Shown: positions 18,557-28,880, counted from the stretch's first letter. The stretch is 64,000 nucleotides of DNA from an uncultured Eubacteriales bacterium (GCA_902801165.1 CADCHI010000001.1:91186-155185); one strand, 5' to 3'. The notes: generated by a model from the letters alone, not told the origin. A program made the numbers and translations.

Positions 18557-19231
18557 ATGGATACGAGGCTTGAAATCAAGGACCTTTTCGACCTGGAGCA
18601 CACCCGCGCCGCGAGCCTCTTCGAAGGCGCGCGCTATCCCTGGGAGGTTCTCGGGAAGATCAAGGGCTATATCCTCCAGCTCGGCGCGACGCTGAGCCCG
18701 GAGGAATTCGACCACCCGGCGGAGGACATCTGGATTGCGAAGGACGCGAAGGTCGCGCCTACCGCCTGCCTGAACGGCCCGCTGATCGTGGACAGCGGCG
18801 CGGAGATCCGCCACTGCGCCTTCGTGCGGGGCAGCGCCATCGTGGGCAAGGGTGCGGTGGTCGGCAATTCCGTGGAGCTGAAGAACTGCGTGCTGTTCGA
18901 CGGCGTGCAGGTGCCCCACTTCAACTACGTGGGGGATTCCGTGCTGGGCTGGAAGGCCCACATGGGCGCGGGCAGCGTGACCAGCAATGTGAAGTCCGAC
19001 AAGCGCAACATCGTCATCCACGCGGGCGAGGGCATCGAGACCGGCCTGCGGAAGATCGGCGCGATGCTGGGCGACCGGGTGGAGGTCGGCTGCAACAGCG
19101 TGCTGAACCCCGGCACGGTGATCGGCCGGGACTGCATCGTCTATCCCACCAGCTGCGTGCGGGGCGTGATTCCCGAGGCGCACATCTACAAGGACGCGGG
19201 GAACATCGTCCCGCGAAAGGAGAGAAATTAA
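18557..19231 (+). CDS. Left-handed beta-helix (GlmU C-terminal-like) protein next to glmM
   Basis: 224 residues. After a 60-residue helical lead (LEIKDLFDLEHTRAASLFEG) come hexapeptide repeats that continue to the C-terminus, including CAFVRGSAIVGKGAVVGNSV and LGWKAHMGAGSVTSNVKSDK. The last segment resembles the sugar-nucleotide acyltransferase region of GlmU-type proteins. There is no nucleotidyltransferase domain. It ends three bases before the phosphoglucosamine mutase start, so the two are almost certainly co-transcribed. A role in UDP-GlcNAc synthesis, as a separate GlcN-1-P acetyltransferase or a related transferase, is a reasonable inference but not proved. Confidence 0.78.
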   Translation: MDTRLEIKDLFDLEHTRAASLFEGARYPWEVLGKIKGYILQLGATLSPEEFDHPAEDIWIAKDAKVAPTACLNGPLIVDSGAEIRHCAFVRGSAIVGKGAVVGNSVELKNCVLFDGVQVPHFNYVGDSVLGWKAHMGAGSVTSNVKSDKRNIVIHAGEGIETGLRKIGAMLGDRVEVGCNSVLNPGTVIGRDCIVYPTSCVRGVIPEAHIYKDAGNIVPRKERN

Positions 19232-19234
19232 ACC

Positions 19235-20587
19235 ATGGGCAGATTGTTTGGAACCGACGGCGTGCGCGGCGTCGCCAATGAGAAGCTGACCTGCGAGCTG
19301 GCGCTGGAAATCGGCCGCGCGGCGGCCATGGTGCTGTCGGACAACTCCCGCCGTCGCCCGATATTCGTCGTGGGCATGGACACCCGCATCTCCTCCGGCA
19401 TGCTGTCCGGGGCGCTGACCGCGGGACTGTGCTCCGTGGGCGCGGACGTGTACCAGCTGGGCGTGGTGCCCACCCCCGCCGTGGCCTACCTGGTGGGCAA
19501 GTACAAGGCGGACGCGGGCGTGATGATCTCCGCCTCCCACAACAGCTATGAGTTCAACGGCATCAAGATCTTCTCCGGCGACGGCTACAAGCTGCCCGAC
19601 GACCTGGAGGAGCAGATCGAGAGCATCATACTGGACAAGGCCGCCGCGCCGCGCCTGGGCCTGGGCAACGACGTGGGCATGGTGGTGGACAAGCAAGCCA
19701 CCGCCGTGAAGGATTACATCGACCACCTGAAGAGCACGGTGCCCATCGCGCTGACCGGCGTCAGCCTGGCCGTGGACTGCGCCAACGGCTCCTCCGCCAT
19801 GACCGCCCGGCGGCTGTTCAGTGAGCTCGGCGCGGACTGCCACGTGCTGTTTGACGCCCCCGACGGTCGCAACATCAACGACGCCTGCGGCTCCACCCAC
19901 ATGGAGGCCCTGTCCCAGTACGTGAAGGACAACGGCCTGGACATCGGCATCGCCTTCGACGGCGACGCGGACCGCTGCCTGGCGGTGGACGGCGAGGGCA
20001 ACATGGTGGACGGCGACTTCATCATGGCCATCATCGCGCTGGACATGCAGAAGCGGGGCAAGCTGGAGAAGAACACCGTGGTGGGCACGATCATGACCAA
20101 CATGGGCTTCAGCAAGTTCTGCGAAGAAAACAACATGCGCTTCATCCCCACCAAGGTGGGCGACCGCTACGTGCTGGAGGAGATGCTGCTGCAGGAGTAC
20201 AGCTTCGGCGGCGAGCAGTCCGGCCACGTGATCTTCCGGGACTTCGCCACCACCGGCGACGGCCAGCTGACGGCGATCCAGCTGCTGAGCCTGTTGAAGC
20301 GGGAGAACACCACCCTGGCGGAGGCTGCGAAGGTCATGCGGCGCTATCCGCAGGTGATGGTGAACGTGAAGGTCAGCCACGAGGGCAAGATGCGCTTCTA
20401 CCTGGACAGCGAGGTCAAGGCCGCCGTGGACTGGGGCAAGAGCACCCTGGGCAAGGACGGTCGCGTGGTGGTGCGCGTGTCCGGCACCGAGCCGGTCATT
20501 CGCGTCATGGCCGAGGGCCTGGACTACGAGAAGATCGAGCAGGTCGTGAACCGCATCGCCGACGTGGTGCGCGAACGGCTGGCGTGA
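19235..20587 (+). CDS. glmM: Phosphoglucosamine mutase
   Basis: Converts glucosamine-6-phosphate to glucosamine-1-phosphate for UDP-GlcNAc, hence peptidoglycan. 450 residues, the family's normal length. FGTDGVRG near the start, the phosphoserine loop ISASHN with Ser101, the metal-binding loop DGDADR (Asp242, 244, 246), the sugar-specificity loop GGEQSGH and the phosphate-binding RVSGTEPVIRVM are all intact. It follows the beta-helix gene by three bases and ends at a strong terminator. Confidence 0.97.
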   Translation: MGRLFGTDGVRGVANEKLTCELALEIGRAAAMVLSDNSRRRPIFVVGMDTRISSGMLSGALTAGLCSVGADVYQLGVVPTPAVAYLVGKYKADAGVMISASHNSYEFNGIKIFSGDGYKLPDDLEEQIESIILDKAAAPRLGLGNDVGMVVDKQATAVKDYIDHLKSTVPIALTGVSLAVDCANGSSAMTARRLFSELGADCHVLFDAPDGRNINDACGSTHMEALSQYVKDNGLDIGIAFDGDADRCLAVDGEGNMVDGDFIMAIIALDMQKRGKLEKNTVVGTIMTNMGFSKFCEENNMRFIPTKVGDRYVLEEMLLQEYSFGGEQSGHVIFRDFATTGDGQLTAIQLLSLLKRENTTLAEAAKVMRRYPQVMVNVKVSHEGKMRFYLDSEVKAAVDWGKSTLGKDGRVVVRVSGTEPVIRVMAEGLDYEKIEQVVNRIADVVRERLA

Positions 20588-20623
20588 CCAGCGTGACATT
20601 TTAAGTGGCTTGAATGCTCATTC

Positions 20624-20661
20624 AGGGCGGCTTCCGGCGGCGTGCCGGGGCCGCCCTTTTG
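20624..20661 (+). terminator. Rho-independent terminator of the glmM operon
   Basis: AGGGCGGC pairs with GCCGCCCT, with an inner CCGGC/GCCGG pair, followed by TTTT. Confidence 0.8.
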
Positions 20662-20725
20662 CGCGCGCATGGCCAACACCCTTGCGATTCCATAGGTTTT
20701 TTTCGCCCGATTTGGGCCAATTGAC

Positions 20726-20754
20726 TTTACATATTCTGAATGTTGTGCTATACT
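20726..20754 (+). promoter_or_regulatory. Promoter of the first solute-binding protein
   Basis: TTTACA, 17 bases, TATACT, 39 bases before the ATG. The ribosome binding site GGGAGG lies at the usual distance. Confidence 0.7.
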
Positions 20755-20793
20755 TGGTACGTTGAAACTTAACATAAAAGGGAGGTTTTCCAA

Positions 20794-22008
20794 ATGAAGA
20801 AAGTTTTGACGTTCATCCTGGTGCTGGCCATGGCGCTGTCCCTGGTGGCGGTTTCCGCCTCTGCCGAGGACTATTCCGGCTACACCATCCGCATCTACTC
20901 CAACTCCAACTCCCCGGAGCGCACCACGTGGCTGATCGACGCGGCCGCGAAGGCGGGCTTCACCATCTCCATTGACGACAACTCCGTCATCTCCGGCGAC
21001 ACCGCCGCCGTGCAGGCCGCCAACGAGAACAAGGATGCCGACATCATCTTCGGCCTGAACGAGGTCCGCTGGTCCCAGCTGGTGAACGGCACCTACGAGA
21101 ACCTGTCCATCCTGGACTGGACTCCCTCCTGGGCCGACAAGGTGGGCGCCTACAAGTATGACGGCAAGGCCTACGGCCTGGTCATCCAGAACATCCTGAT
21201 GCTCTACCGCAACGACGAGCTGGGCACCAACGGCGAGGCGCTGCACTTCAGCCACTGGGCTGACATCGTGGACTGCGGCTACAACTGGTATCGCCAGGGC
21301 AAAGTCGGCGGCACCACCAACATGAACATCAACAACGCCATGCTGTACGCCTTCACCGATCCGGAGTCCCCGGCGGGCGGCATCAGCATCGACGGCTGGA
21401 AGACCCTGTGGGCCTACTGCGCCAACGGCAACAACACCGGCGACAAGTACGGCCTGGATCCGCTGATCCGCGGCGACGTGCAGGTTTCCACCTTCTACTC
21501 CTCCTCCCTGTACGGCAACATCGAGGCCGCCGAGGAGGCCGGCACCGAGGCGAACCCGCTGCGCGGCACCCTGGAGCCCGAGAACTGGGATCTGGTTGAC
21601 ATCGACGACGGCACCTACTACATCGCCGAGTACCTGGGCATCGTGGACAACCCCGCCCGCACCGAGGAGCAGACCGAGGCCGTGAAGGCCTTCGCCGAGT
21701 GGTTCGGCTCCGCCGAGACCCAGATCGCCTGGTCCGACGAGTTCGACAGCTATCCCTGCAACGAGGACGCCGTCGCCGAGCTGTTCGACGAGGTTCCCGC
21801 GATCTACGCGATCCCGAACTTCTCCCTGAACACCGTCGAGGGCACCGAGATGACCTACGCCGAGTACGTGGGCGCTCACTCCTCTGAGTGGACCAACATC
21901 ATGACCAACCTGGGCTTCTACTGGGCCGACAATGCCGACGCCCCCGCCGAGCCCGATTGGGACAACCTGGATTGGGCGACCCTGACCCAGGCTGCGCCGG
22001 AAGCGTAA
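20794..22008 (+). CDS. ABC importer extracellular solute-binding protein (locus 1)
   Basis: 404 residues with a signal peptide (MKKVLTFILVLAMALSLVAV, cleavage probably after SASA). There is no lipobox Cys. The mature part has the periplasmic-binding-protein type II pattern of iron(III), polyamine or phosphonate binders, with TIRIYSNSNSPE at the first strand and YGLVIQNILMLYRND at the hinge region. Next on the strand come an ATPase (22513) and a double permease (23522) of the Fbp/Afu group, so the three make one importer. A strong terminator directly after the gene would make this protein far more abundant than its membrane partners. Ligand uncertain. Confidence 0.85.
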   Translation: MKKVLTFILVLAMALSLVAVSASAEDYSGYTIRIYSNSNSPERTTWLIDAAAKAGFTISIDDNSVISGDTAAVQAANENKDADIIFGLNEVRWSQLVNGTYENLSILDWTPSWADKVGAYKYDGKAYGLVIQNILMLYRNDELGTNGEALHFSHWADIVDCGYNWYRQGKVGGTTNMNINNAMLYAFTDPESPAGGISIDGWKTLWAYCANGNNTGDKYGLDPLIRGDVQVSTFYSSSLYGNIEAAEEAGTEANPLRGTLEPENWDLVDIDDGTYYIAEYLGIVDNPARTEEQTEAVKAFAEWFGSAETQIAWSDEFDSYPCNEDAVAELFDEVPAIYAIPNFSLNTVEGTEMTYAEYVGAHSSEWTNIMTNLGFYWADNADAPAEPDWDNLDWATLTQAAPEA

Positions 22009-22031
22009 GCAATCATCGGGCAATGACCCGG

Positions 22032-22064
22032 AAAGGGCGGGCTCCAACGAGCTCGCCCTTTTGT
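22032..22064 (+). terminator. Terminator after the solute-binding protein gene
   Basis: AAAGGGCGGGCTC pairs with GAGCTCGCCCTTT (one G-U pair), then TTG. It separates the binding protein from its ATPase and permease genes. Confidence 0.8.
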
Positions 22065-22143
22065 CAAAGCCGACCCCGCACGAGGGGAAGGCTTTGAGAG
22101 AATTGAGAATTGGGAATTGAGAATTTTTAAGACAACAGGCATT

Positions 22144-22393
22144 AGGCAACAGTCAGAATGCCAGGGAAAAGGGAATAGGGAAAAGGGAAAAGGAATTGCT
22201 GAGGAATCAGCGCCCGACCGTAGGGAGGGCTGACGGCGCGAGCGCAGCCATGAGTGCCCGCAGGGCGGCATGGCAAGACGCGCCGGAAACCCGCGGGCAA
22301 GCGAGCGCAGCGAGTTGCGCAGGCCGCGGGGCGGTAAGGCAACAGGCAACAGTCAGAATGCCAGGGAAAAGGGAATAGGGAAAAGGGAAAAGG
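22144..22393. repeat. Two identical 50-bp direct repeats exactly 200 bp apart
   Basis: 22144-22193 and 22344-22393 are identical and rich in GGGAAAAGGGAA-type tracts. Further short similarities surround them: GAATTGAGAATTGGGAATTG at 22099, and CTGACGGCGCGAGCGC at 22230 echoed near 22450 as CTGACGGCGCAAGCGC. The 500-base gap holds no supported gene. Confidence 0.9.
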
Positions 22394-22512
22394 GATTGCC
22401 AGGGCAATGGAAGAGATTCTTAACTGATAACGCCAAATCGACAAATGGACTGACGGCGCAAGCGCGGCCCGAAGGGCGATCAAATTCGATGGGAAAAAGG
22501 GGAGCGGTACAT

Positions 22513-23505
<993 letters not shown>

Positions 23506-23521
23506 GAAGGGGGGAGAGCGG

Positions 23522-25417
23522 ATGCAGCGCACTGTGCGGCGCAAGGGAGGCCTTGATCCTTCGATGATCTACAAGGTCTTCGGCGCGGTATTGTTCATCT
23601 ATCTTTTCCTGGGCTTCATGGTGCTGCCCTGCCTGAATACGCTGACCTCGATCTTCACCACGCGGGACGCGGCGGGCAACCTGGACCCGATGGCGGTCAT
23701 ACGCTTCTTCTTCGCGGGCAACATGCCCTCCTTCGTCATCAACTCCCTGAAGCTGGCCGTGTGCCTGGTGATCACCGTCAACGTGGTGGGCATCTCCATC
23801 GTGCTGCTGACGGAGTACTTTGACATCAAGGGCGCGAAGATCCTGCGCCTGGGCTACATGACCACGCTGATCTATTCCGGCGTGGCGCTGGTCACGGGCT
23901 ACCAGTTCCTCTACGACAGCAACGGCATGCTCACCCAGTGGCTGGTGCGCTTGTTCCCCGCCATGAACCGGCAGTGGTTCTCCGGCTTCAACGCGGTGCT
24001 GTTCACCATGACCTTCGCCTGCACCAGCAACCACGCGTTGTTCTTGCGCAACGCCATCCGGGGCATCGACTACAACACCGTCGAGGCAGCCCGGAACATG
24101 GGCGCGAAGCCCTTCAAGGTGCTGTTCAAGGTGGTCATGCCCACGCTGCTGCCCACGCTGTTCAGCCTGACGGTCATGACCTTCATCACCGGCCTGTGCG
24201 CCATGTCCGCGCCGACCCTGCTGGGCTACAACTCCATCAACCCGGAGATCGTGCGCATGGCGGGCTCGTCCGTCGCGGACGAGGCCTTCCCCCAGGCCCG
24301 CGCGGCCCTGCTGTCCATGATCCTGGCCCTGTTCACCATCGTGCTGCTGACGGCGCTGAACCACTACGAGCGCAAGGGACATTACCTGTCCGTCAGCAAG
24401 ACCAAGGCCAAGCTGGTGAAGCAGAAGATCCAGAACCCGGTGTGGAACGTGGTGGCCCACGCCTATGCCTACATACTGTTCCTGATCTACATGACCCCCG
24501 TGGTGATGATCGTGCTGTTCTCCTTCCAGAACTGGCCGGCCATCCGCGCCAAGTCGCTGAACGTGTCCGACTGGACGCTGATCAACTTCTTCGGCACCCA
24601 GGACTACAGCTACACCACCTCCCGCGGCAAGCAGAGGATCCGCGAGGGCGTCATCTCCGGCGTGTTCTCCAACGCGGACACCGTCGGCGGCATCCGGCTG
24701 AGCTTCGTACTGTCGGCCCTGGCGGCGGCGCTGACCTGCGTGATCGTGGTGATCGCCGTGAACTACATCTTCAAGCACCGGGGCAAGAAGCGCGGCGGCC
24801 TCGTGGAGGCCTGCCTGCTGTTCCCCTGGCTGCTGCCCACGATCCTGATCTGCTACTCCTACCGCATCTTCTTCAACAGCGACGTGTGGTACGTGCTGGG
24901 GAAGAACCTGTACTACCGTGAAAACGTGCGATTCCTGATCGTGATGGCCTATACGGTGGTCAAGCTGCCATTCGCGCTGCGCATGGTGAAGGCGGCCTTC
25001 TATGCCATCGACGACGAACTGGAGGACGCGGCGCGGAACCTTGGCGCGAGCCAGCTGGTGACGTTCCTGCGGGTGAAGCTGCCAATCGTGCTGCCCAGCG
25101 TACTGGCGGTGTTCGCGCTGAACTTCAACGCGCTGTTCACCGAGTACGACATGTCGGCCACCTTCCACTCCAGCTACGGAAAGTCCTACGCCATGGTGAT
25201 CCAGTCCATGACCGCCGAGGAGGGCCGCGACGGCTACAACATGAACGGCTCCGGCCGCCGGTGCGCCTCCACGGTGTTCATCATGCTGGTCTCGGGCTTG
25301 ATCCTGTACCTGGTGTACGGCGTTGGAGCGCGGGATCTGGGCGAGCGCCTGGAGCGCCGCAAGAAGCGCAGGGAGTTCTTTGCCCGCCTGACCGGAAGAA
25401 AACAGAAAACCGCCTGA
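23522..25417 (+). CDS. ABC importer permease with two fused membrane domains (locus 1)
   Basis: 631 residues with about twelve transmembrane segments, an FbpB/AfuB-like tandem. Each half has an EAA loop that docks the ATPase: EAARNMGAKPFKVLFKV in the first and DAARNLGASQLVTFLRV in the second. The ATG at 23522 follows AAGGGGGGAG. It ends at a strong terminator. Together with the binding protein (20794) and ATPase (22513) it forms a complete importer for ferric iron, a polyamine or an organophosphonate. Confidence 0.92.
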   Translation: MQRTVRRKGGLDPSMIYKVFGAVLFIYLFLGFMVLPCLNTLTSIFTTRDAAGNLDPMAVIRFFFAGNMPSFVINSLKLAVCLVITVNVVGISIVLLTEYFDIKGAKILRLGYMTTLIYSGVALVTGYQFLYDSNGMLTQWLVRLFPAMNRQWFSGFNAVLFTMTFACTSNHALFLRNAIRGIDYNTVEAARNMGAKPFKVLFKVVMPTLLPTLFSLTVMTFITGLCAMSAPTLLGYNSINPEIVRMAGSSVADEAFPQARAALLSMILALFTIVLLTALNHYERKGHYLSVSKTKAKLVKQKIQNPVWNVVAHAYAYILFLIYMTPVVMIVLFSFQNWPAIRAKSLNVSDWTLINFFGTQDYSYTTSRGKQRIREGVISGVFSNADTVGGIRLSFVLSALAAALTCVIVVIAVNYIFKHRGKKRGGLVEACLLFPWLLPTILICYSYRIFFNSDVWYVLGKNLYYRENVRFLIVMAYTVVKLPFALRMVKAAFYAIDDELEDAARNLGASQLVTFLRVKLPIVLPSVLAVFALNFNALFTEYDMSATFHSSYGKSYAMVIQSMTAEEGRDGYNMNGSGRRCASTVFIMLVSGLILYLVYGVGARDLGERLERRKKRREFFARLTGRKQKTA

Positions 25418-25423
25418 CCTTTG

Positions 25424-25455
25424 AGGGCCGCGGGCACGCCATGCCCGCGGCCCTT
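25424..25455 (+). terminator. Terminator of importer locus 1
   Basis: Perfect 13-base stem AGGGCCGCGGGCA / TGCCCGCGGCCCT with loop CGCCA. The tail is weak (TGATATTG). Confidence 0.7.
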
Positions 25456-25472
25456 GATATTGGAATTGTACA

Positions 25473-25533
25473 TGATTAGGAAAACGGAACGTTTTCCGGG
25501 TCGGCGGGTTCTGAAGGAACACGCCGACAATCA
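25473..25533. repeat. Two-hairpin intergenic repeat, copy 2
   Basis: TGATT to AATCA, 61 bases, hairpin 1 GGAAAACGGAACGTTTTCC, hairpin 2 GTCGGCG/CGCCGAC with inner pair GTTC/GAAC. It ends 32 bases before the ATG at 25566, next to that gene's ribosome binding site. Confidence 0.92.
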
Positions 25534-25565
25534 TTGCGAAAAAAGCATACACGACGAGGAGGAAG

Positions 25566-28500
25566 ATGGACATGAGGAACACGCGAATCATCACGGCCCT
25601 GGCGCTGGTCCTGGCGATGCTCACCGCCCTTGCCGCGCCCTGCGCGCTGGCGGAGAAGGGCGTCGAGGGGCGCTATGACGATGCCCTCGCGCTGATGCAG
25701 ACCGGGGACTATGCCGGCGCGGCGTCCGCCTTTGCCGACCTGGGCAACTACGAGGAGGCCAGCCGCCTGGCCATGTACTGCCAGGCCATCGCGGCGGGCG
25801 AGGCCGGGCTTTACAGCGCGGCGGTGACCAACCTCAACACGCTGGGGGACTTCCGGGACGCCGCCCTGCGGGCGAAGTACTACGCGGCCCTCTCCTATGA
25901 GGCCGCGGAGAACTACGAGAAGGCGGCGGAGCTGCTCTCCGGCATGGAGTTCTTCGGGGACGTCGCCCAGCGCCTGATCGGCTATCCCGAAAAGATCAAC
26001 GCCCGGGACTACGCCGCGGCGGACGCCGACGAGCAGGCCGGCAGGCTGGAGGATGCCCTGGAGGGCTTCAAGGCGCTGGGAACCTATCGGGACAGCGCGG
26101 AGCGCGCCGAGGCGGTCCAGCAGAAGATCTATGCCCGGGACTATGCCGCGGCGGATGCCGCCGAGCAGGCTGACAGGCTGGAGGAAGCCCTGGAGGGCTT
26201 CAAGGCCCTCGGCAACTATGAGGACAGCGCGGAGCGCGCGGAGGCCGTACAGGAGAAGATCAACGCCCGGGATTACGCCGCCGCGGACGCCGCCGAGCAG
26301 AGAGGCGACTATGAGACGGCCCTCGCGGGCTTTACCGCCTTGGGCGATTATGCCGACAGCGCCCAGCGGGCCGCCGCCGTGCGGGACAAGGGCAACTATG
26401 CCCTGGGCCTGCGGCAGGCGATGGACGGCAGGTTTAAGGAGGCCTATAGGACCTTCAAGGCGCTGGGCGACTACGAGGACAGCGCCGAAAAGACCTACGT
26501 GCTGGGCGTGACGGACTTCGCGGATCGAATCAATGACAAGGGAAGCGGCGTTGCGGCCTTCCGGTTCCACGATCTCTGGGGCGTCATCAACGTCAGCGAC
26601 AATACCACCGCCTCGCCCTACTGGGAGTCGATAGGCAGCTACAACGGCCTGGGGCTGGCGCAGGTGGCGAAGGGCAGCTGGTTCGGCTATATTGACGCCA
26701 GAGGCGACGTGGTGGTGCCCTGTGAGTACGTTGCGGTGAGCGATTTCAGGGGCAAGCTGTGCACGGTGGCGAGAAAGAGCTATGATAATTTCGATAATTT
26801 CCTGTTTGGGCTGGTGGACAGCGACGGCAACGTCGTTTCAGAACCCCAGTGGCGCACCCTTGGCACCAGTTACAATGGTTATTGGGACTCGAAATACAAT
26901 AACGTGTGGATCTACGCCCCGGTCTTCAGCGACGGCAAGATCAAGGTGCAGGACGAGGACGGCCTGTGGGGTTTCATCGACGAGAGCGGCGAACTGGTGG
27001 GCGAGGTGCGCTGGACGGAGATCCAGGACTTCTCGGAGAACCTCGCCGTGGTCTGCGAGAACGGCCAGTACGGCTTCATCGACCGGAACGGCAAGGTCGT
27101 CATCGAGCCGCAGTACCTCGCGGCCCGCTCCTTCCACGAGGGCCTCGCGGCGGTGCAGACGAGCGACGGCTGGCAGTACATCGACCCGGAGAACCGCGTC
27201 GTCATCCAGCCGCTGTACCGGGAGGCGGAGGACTTCCACGGCGGCAGGGCGGACGTGTTCCTGCCCGGCACCGGCTGGCAGATCATCGACAAGACCGGGG
27301 GACTGGTCTACTTTATCACCAACGACATCAAAGCGGCCTATCGCGATGGCGTCAGCCTCATGGAATCCGGCGATTATGACGGGGCCATTGAAGTGCTGGC
27401 TGCTCTGAATGGATACGGCGACTCGGAAGAATTGATCCTGGAGTGCCGCTATCGCAAAGCCATGGCGATGTTGGATGCCGGGGAATTCGACGAGAGCCTG
27501 CAAATACTCGGCGAGCTTGGCGATTACAGGGACGCCGCCCAGCAGCTGACGGTCGGTCGGTACAGGAAGGCGACCGCCCTCATGGAGGCCGGCGATTACA
27601 GCGCGGCTGCCGAGGCGTTCAGTGAGATTCCTGACTACAGCGATGCCGCCGATTTGGCCCTCGAATGCCAGTATCGCAAGGCAGCCGCATTGAGGGACGA
27701 AGGCAACCTGGCGGCGGCCCTCGCGGTGTTCACGGCCCTGGGCGACTACAGGGATGCCGTTGACCAGGCTGCCGAAATCACGGAGCAGATTGGCGAGGCC
27801 GCGGCACAGGCGGAGCTGGAGTGGAACGCGAAGCTCGCCGGTCTGCAGCAGGGCGACAGCATCACCTTCGGCAGCTACGATCAGGATGGCACGGAGGACA
27901 ACGGCGCCGAGCCCATCGAGTGGATCGTGCTCTCCGCGGACGACAACAGCGCGCTGCTCATCAGCCGGTACGCGCTCGAGTGCAAGAAGTACAACGAAGA
28001 AAACACGAGCATCAATTGGGCGACCTGCACGCTGCGCAATTGGATGAACGGAGAATTCTATGGTTCGGCGTTTACGGAGGATGAAAAGGCGCGAATCCTT
28101 CGCGTGAAGGTCACGGCGGACAAAAACCCGGCGACGGATGTAGACCCAGGCAAGGATACTCAGGACAAGGTGTTCGCGCTGAGCGTGAACGAAGCGACGC
28201 GCTACTTCGCCTCCCAGGAGGAACGCATCGTAAAGCCGACCTTGAGGGCGGTGAACAACGGCGCTTACAAGAACGACGCGGGGAACGGCACCTGGTGGCT
28301 GCGAACGCCGGGACAGAGCAAGGCCTGCGCGGCAGGCGTGGCTTTGAGTGGCGACTTCTCAATAAACTGGGGCGTTCACGCCTACGACTGCGGCGTGCGT
28401 CCGGCCATCGTGCTGAGCAAGCTCGGTCCGGCGGAAGTCATGGCCGCGGCGCTTCCGGCCAACAGCTGGACGGAGCGCTCCGAGGCCGAACTGGTCGCCC

Positions 28501-28880
28501 TGGCGGCCGAGGCGCTGAAGGAGCCGGAATACTATTCCGGCTATGAGACGCTGCTGGCGGAGGGCCCCGTCAGCCAAGGCTCGAAGGGCGAGGCCGCCAA
28601 GGCCGTGCAGCGGCTGCTGATCGGCTTTGGCCAGAGCATCACCGCCGACGGCGACGCCGGAGCGAGGACGATGGCGGCGCTGAACGAAGTGCAGGCCAGC
28701 CTCGGCCTGGAGGAGACCGCCTCCATCGACGCGTCGATCTACGCCAGGCTGCTGCTCCAGCTGCTGGCCTGCAGCGACCCCGAATCGGCATCCGCCATGC
28801 AGGCGGACTGCCACGCCTACGGGACCGACGAGGAGTACCAGGCCACGCTGGAACGCGCCTCGGCGTTGCGGGGCATTTGA
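25566..28880 (+). CDS. Secreted TPR / WG-repeat / DUF6273 / peptidoglycan-binding protein
   Basis: 1104 residues. A signal peptide (cleavage near CALAEK) is followed by about six TPR-like units built on GxYxxAxxxFxxLGxYxDSA (residues 40-310). WG repeats come next, such as GLWGFIDESGELV and GQYGFIDRNGKVVIEPQY (about 340-590), then a second TPR block (595-740). A DUF6273 module holds GDSITFGSYDQDG, WATCTLRNWMNGEFY and TWWLRTPG (about 765-960). A C-terminal PG_binding_1 domain (GSKGEAAKAVQRLL) would hold it to the wall. It stands between two ABC importer loci but nothing shows that it works with them. A surface scaffold or sensor is plausible. The start ATG has GAGGAGGAAG upstream. Confidence 0.85.
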   Translation: MDMRNTRIITALALVLAMLTALAAPCALAEKGVEGRYDDALALMQTGDYAGAASAFADLGNYEEASRLAMYCQAIAAGEAGLYSAAVTNLNTLGDFRDAALRAKYYAALSYEAAENYEKAAELLSGMEFFGDVAQRLIGYPEKINARDYAAADADEQAGRLEDALEGFKALGTYRDSAERAEAVQQKIYARDYAAADAAEQADRLEEALEGFKALGNYEDSAERAEAVQEKINARDYAAADAAEQRGDYETALAGFTALGDYADSAQRAAAVRDKGNYALGLRQAMDGRFKEAYRTFKALGDYEDSAEKTYVLGVTDFADRINDKGSGVAAFRFHDLWGVINVSDNTTASPYWESIGSYNGLGLAQVAKGSWFGYIDARGDVVVPCEYVAVSDFRGKLCTVARKSYDNFDNFLFGLVDSDGNVVSEPQWRTLGTSYNGYWDSKYNNVWIYAPVFSDGKIKVQDEDGLWGFIDESGELVGEVRWTEIQDFSENLAVVCENGQYGFIDRNGKVVIEPQYLAARSFHEGLAAVQTSDGWQYIDPENRVVIQPLYREAEDFHGGRADVFLPGTGWQIIDKTGGLVYFITNDIKAAYRDGVSLMESGDYDGAIEVLAALNGYGDSEELILECRYRKAMAMLDAGEFDESLQILGELGDYRDAAQQLTVGRYRKATALMEAGDYSAAAEAFSEIPDYSDAADLALECQYRKAAALRDEGNLAAALAVFTALGDYRDAVDQAAEITEQIGEAAAQAELEWNAKLAGLQQGDSITFGSYDQDGTEDNGAEPIEWIVLSADDNSALLISRYALECKKYNEENTSINWATCTLRNWMNGEFYGSAFTEDEKARILRVKVTADKNPATDVDPGKDTQDKVFALSVNEATRYFASQEERIVKPTLRAVNNGAYKNDAGNGTWWLRTPGQSKACAAGVALSGDFSINWGVHAYDCGVRPAIVLSKLGPAEVMAAALPANSWTERSEAELVALAAEALKEPEYYSGYETLLAEGPVSQGSKGEAAKAVQRLLIGFGQSITADGDAGARTMAALNEVQASLGLEETASIDASIYARLLLQLLACSDPESASAMQADCHAYGTDEEYQATLERASALRGI

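Noticed and set aside
18494-20599. 701-codon open frame on the minus strand
   Set aside because: Antisense to the beta-helix gene and glmM; His/Val/Ala/Gly-rich shadow typical of G+C-rich coding DNA.
22270-22512. 81-codon N-terminal extension of the importer ATPase
   Set aside because: It is encoded by the direct-repeat region, has no domain content, and a proper start with ribosome binding site is at 22513.
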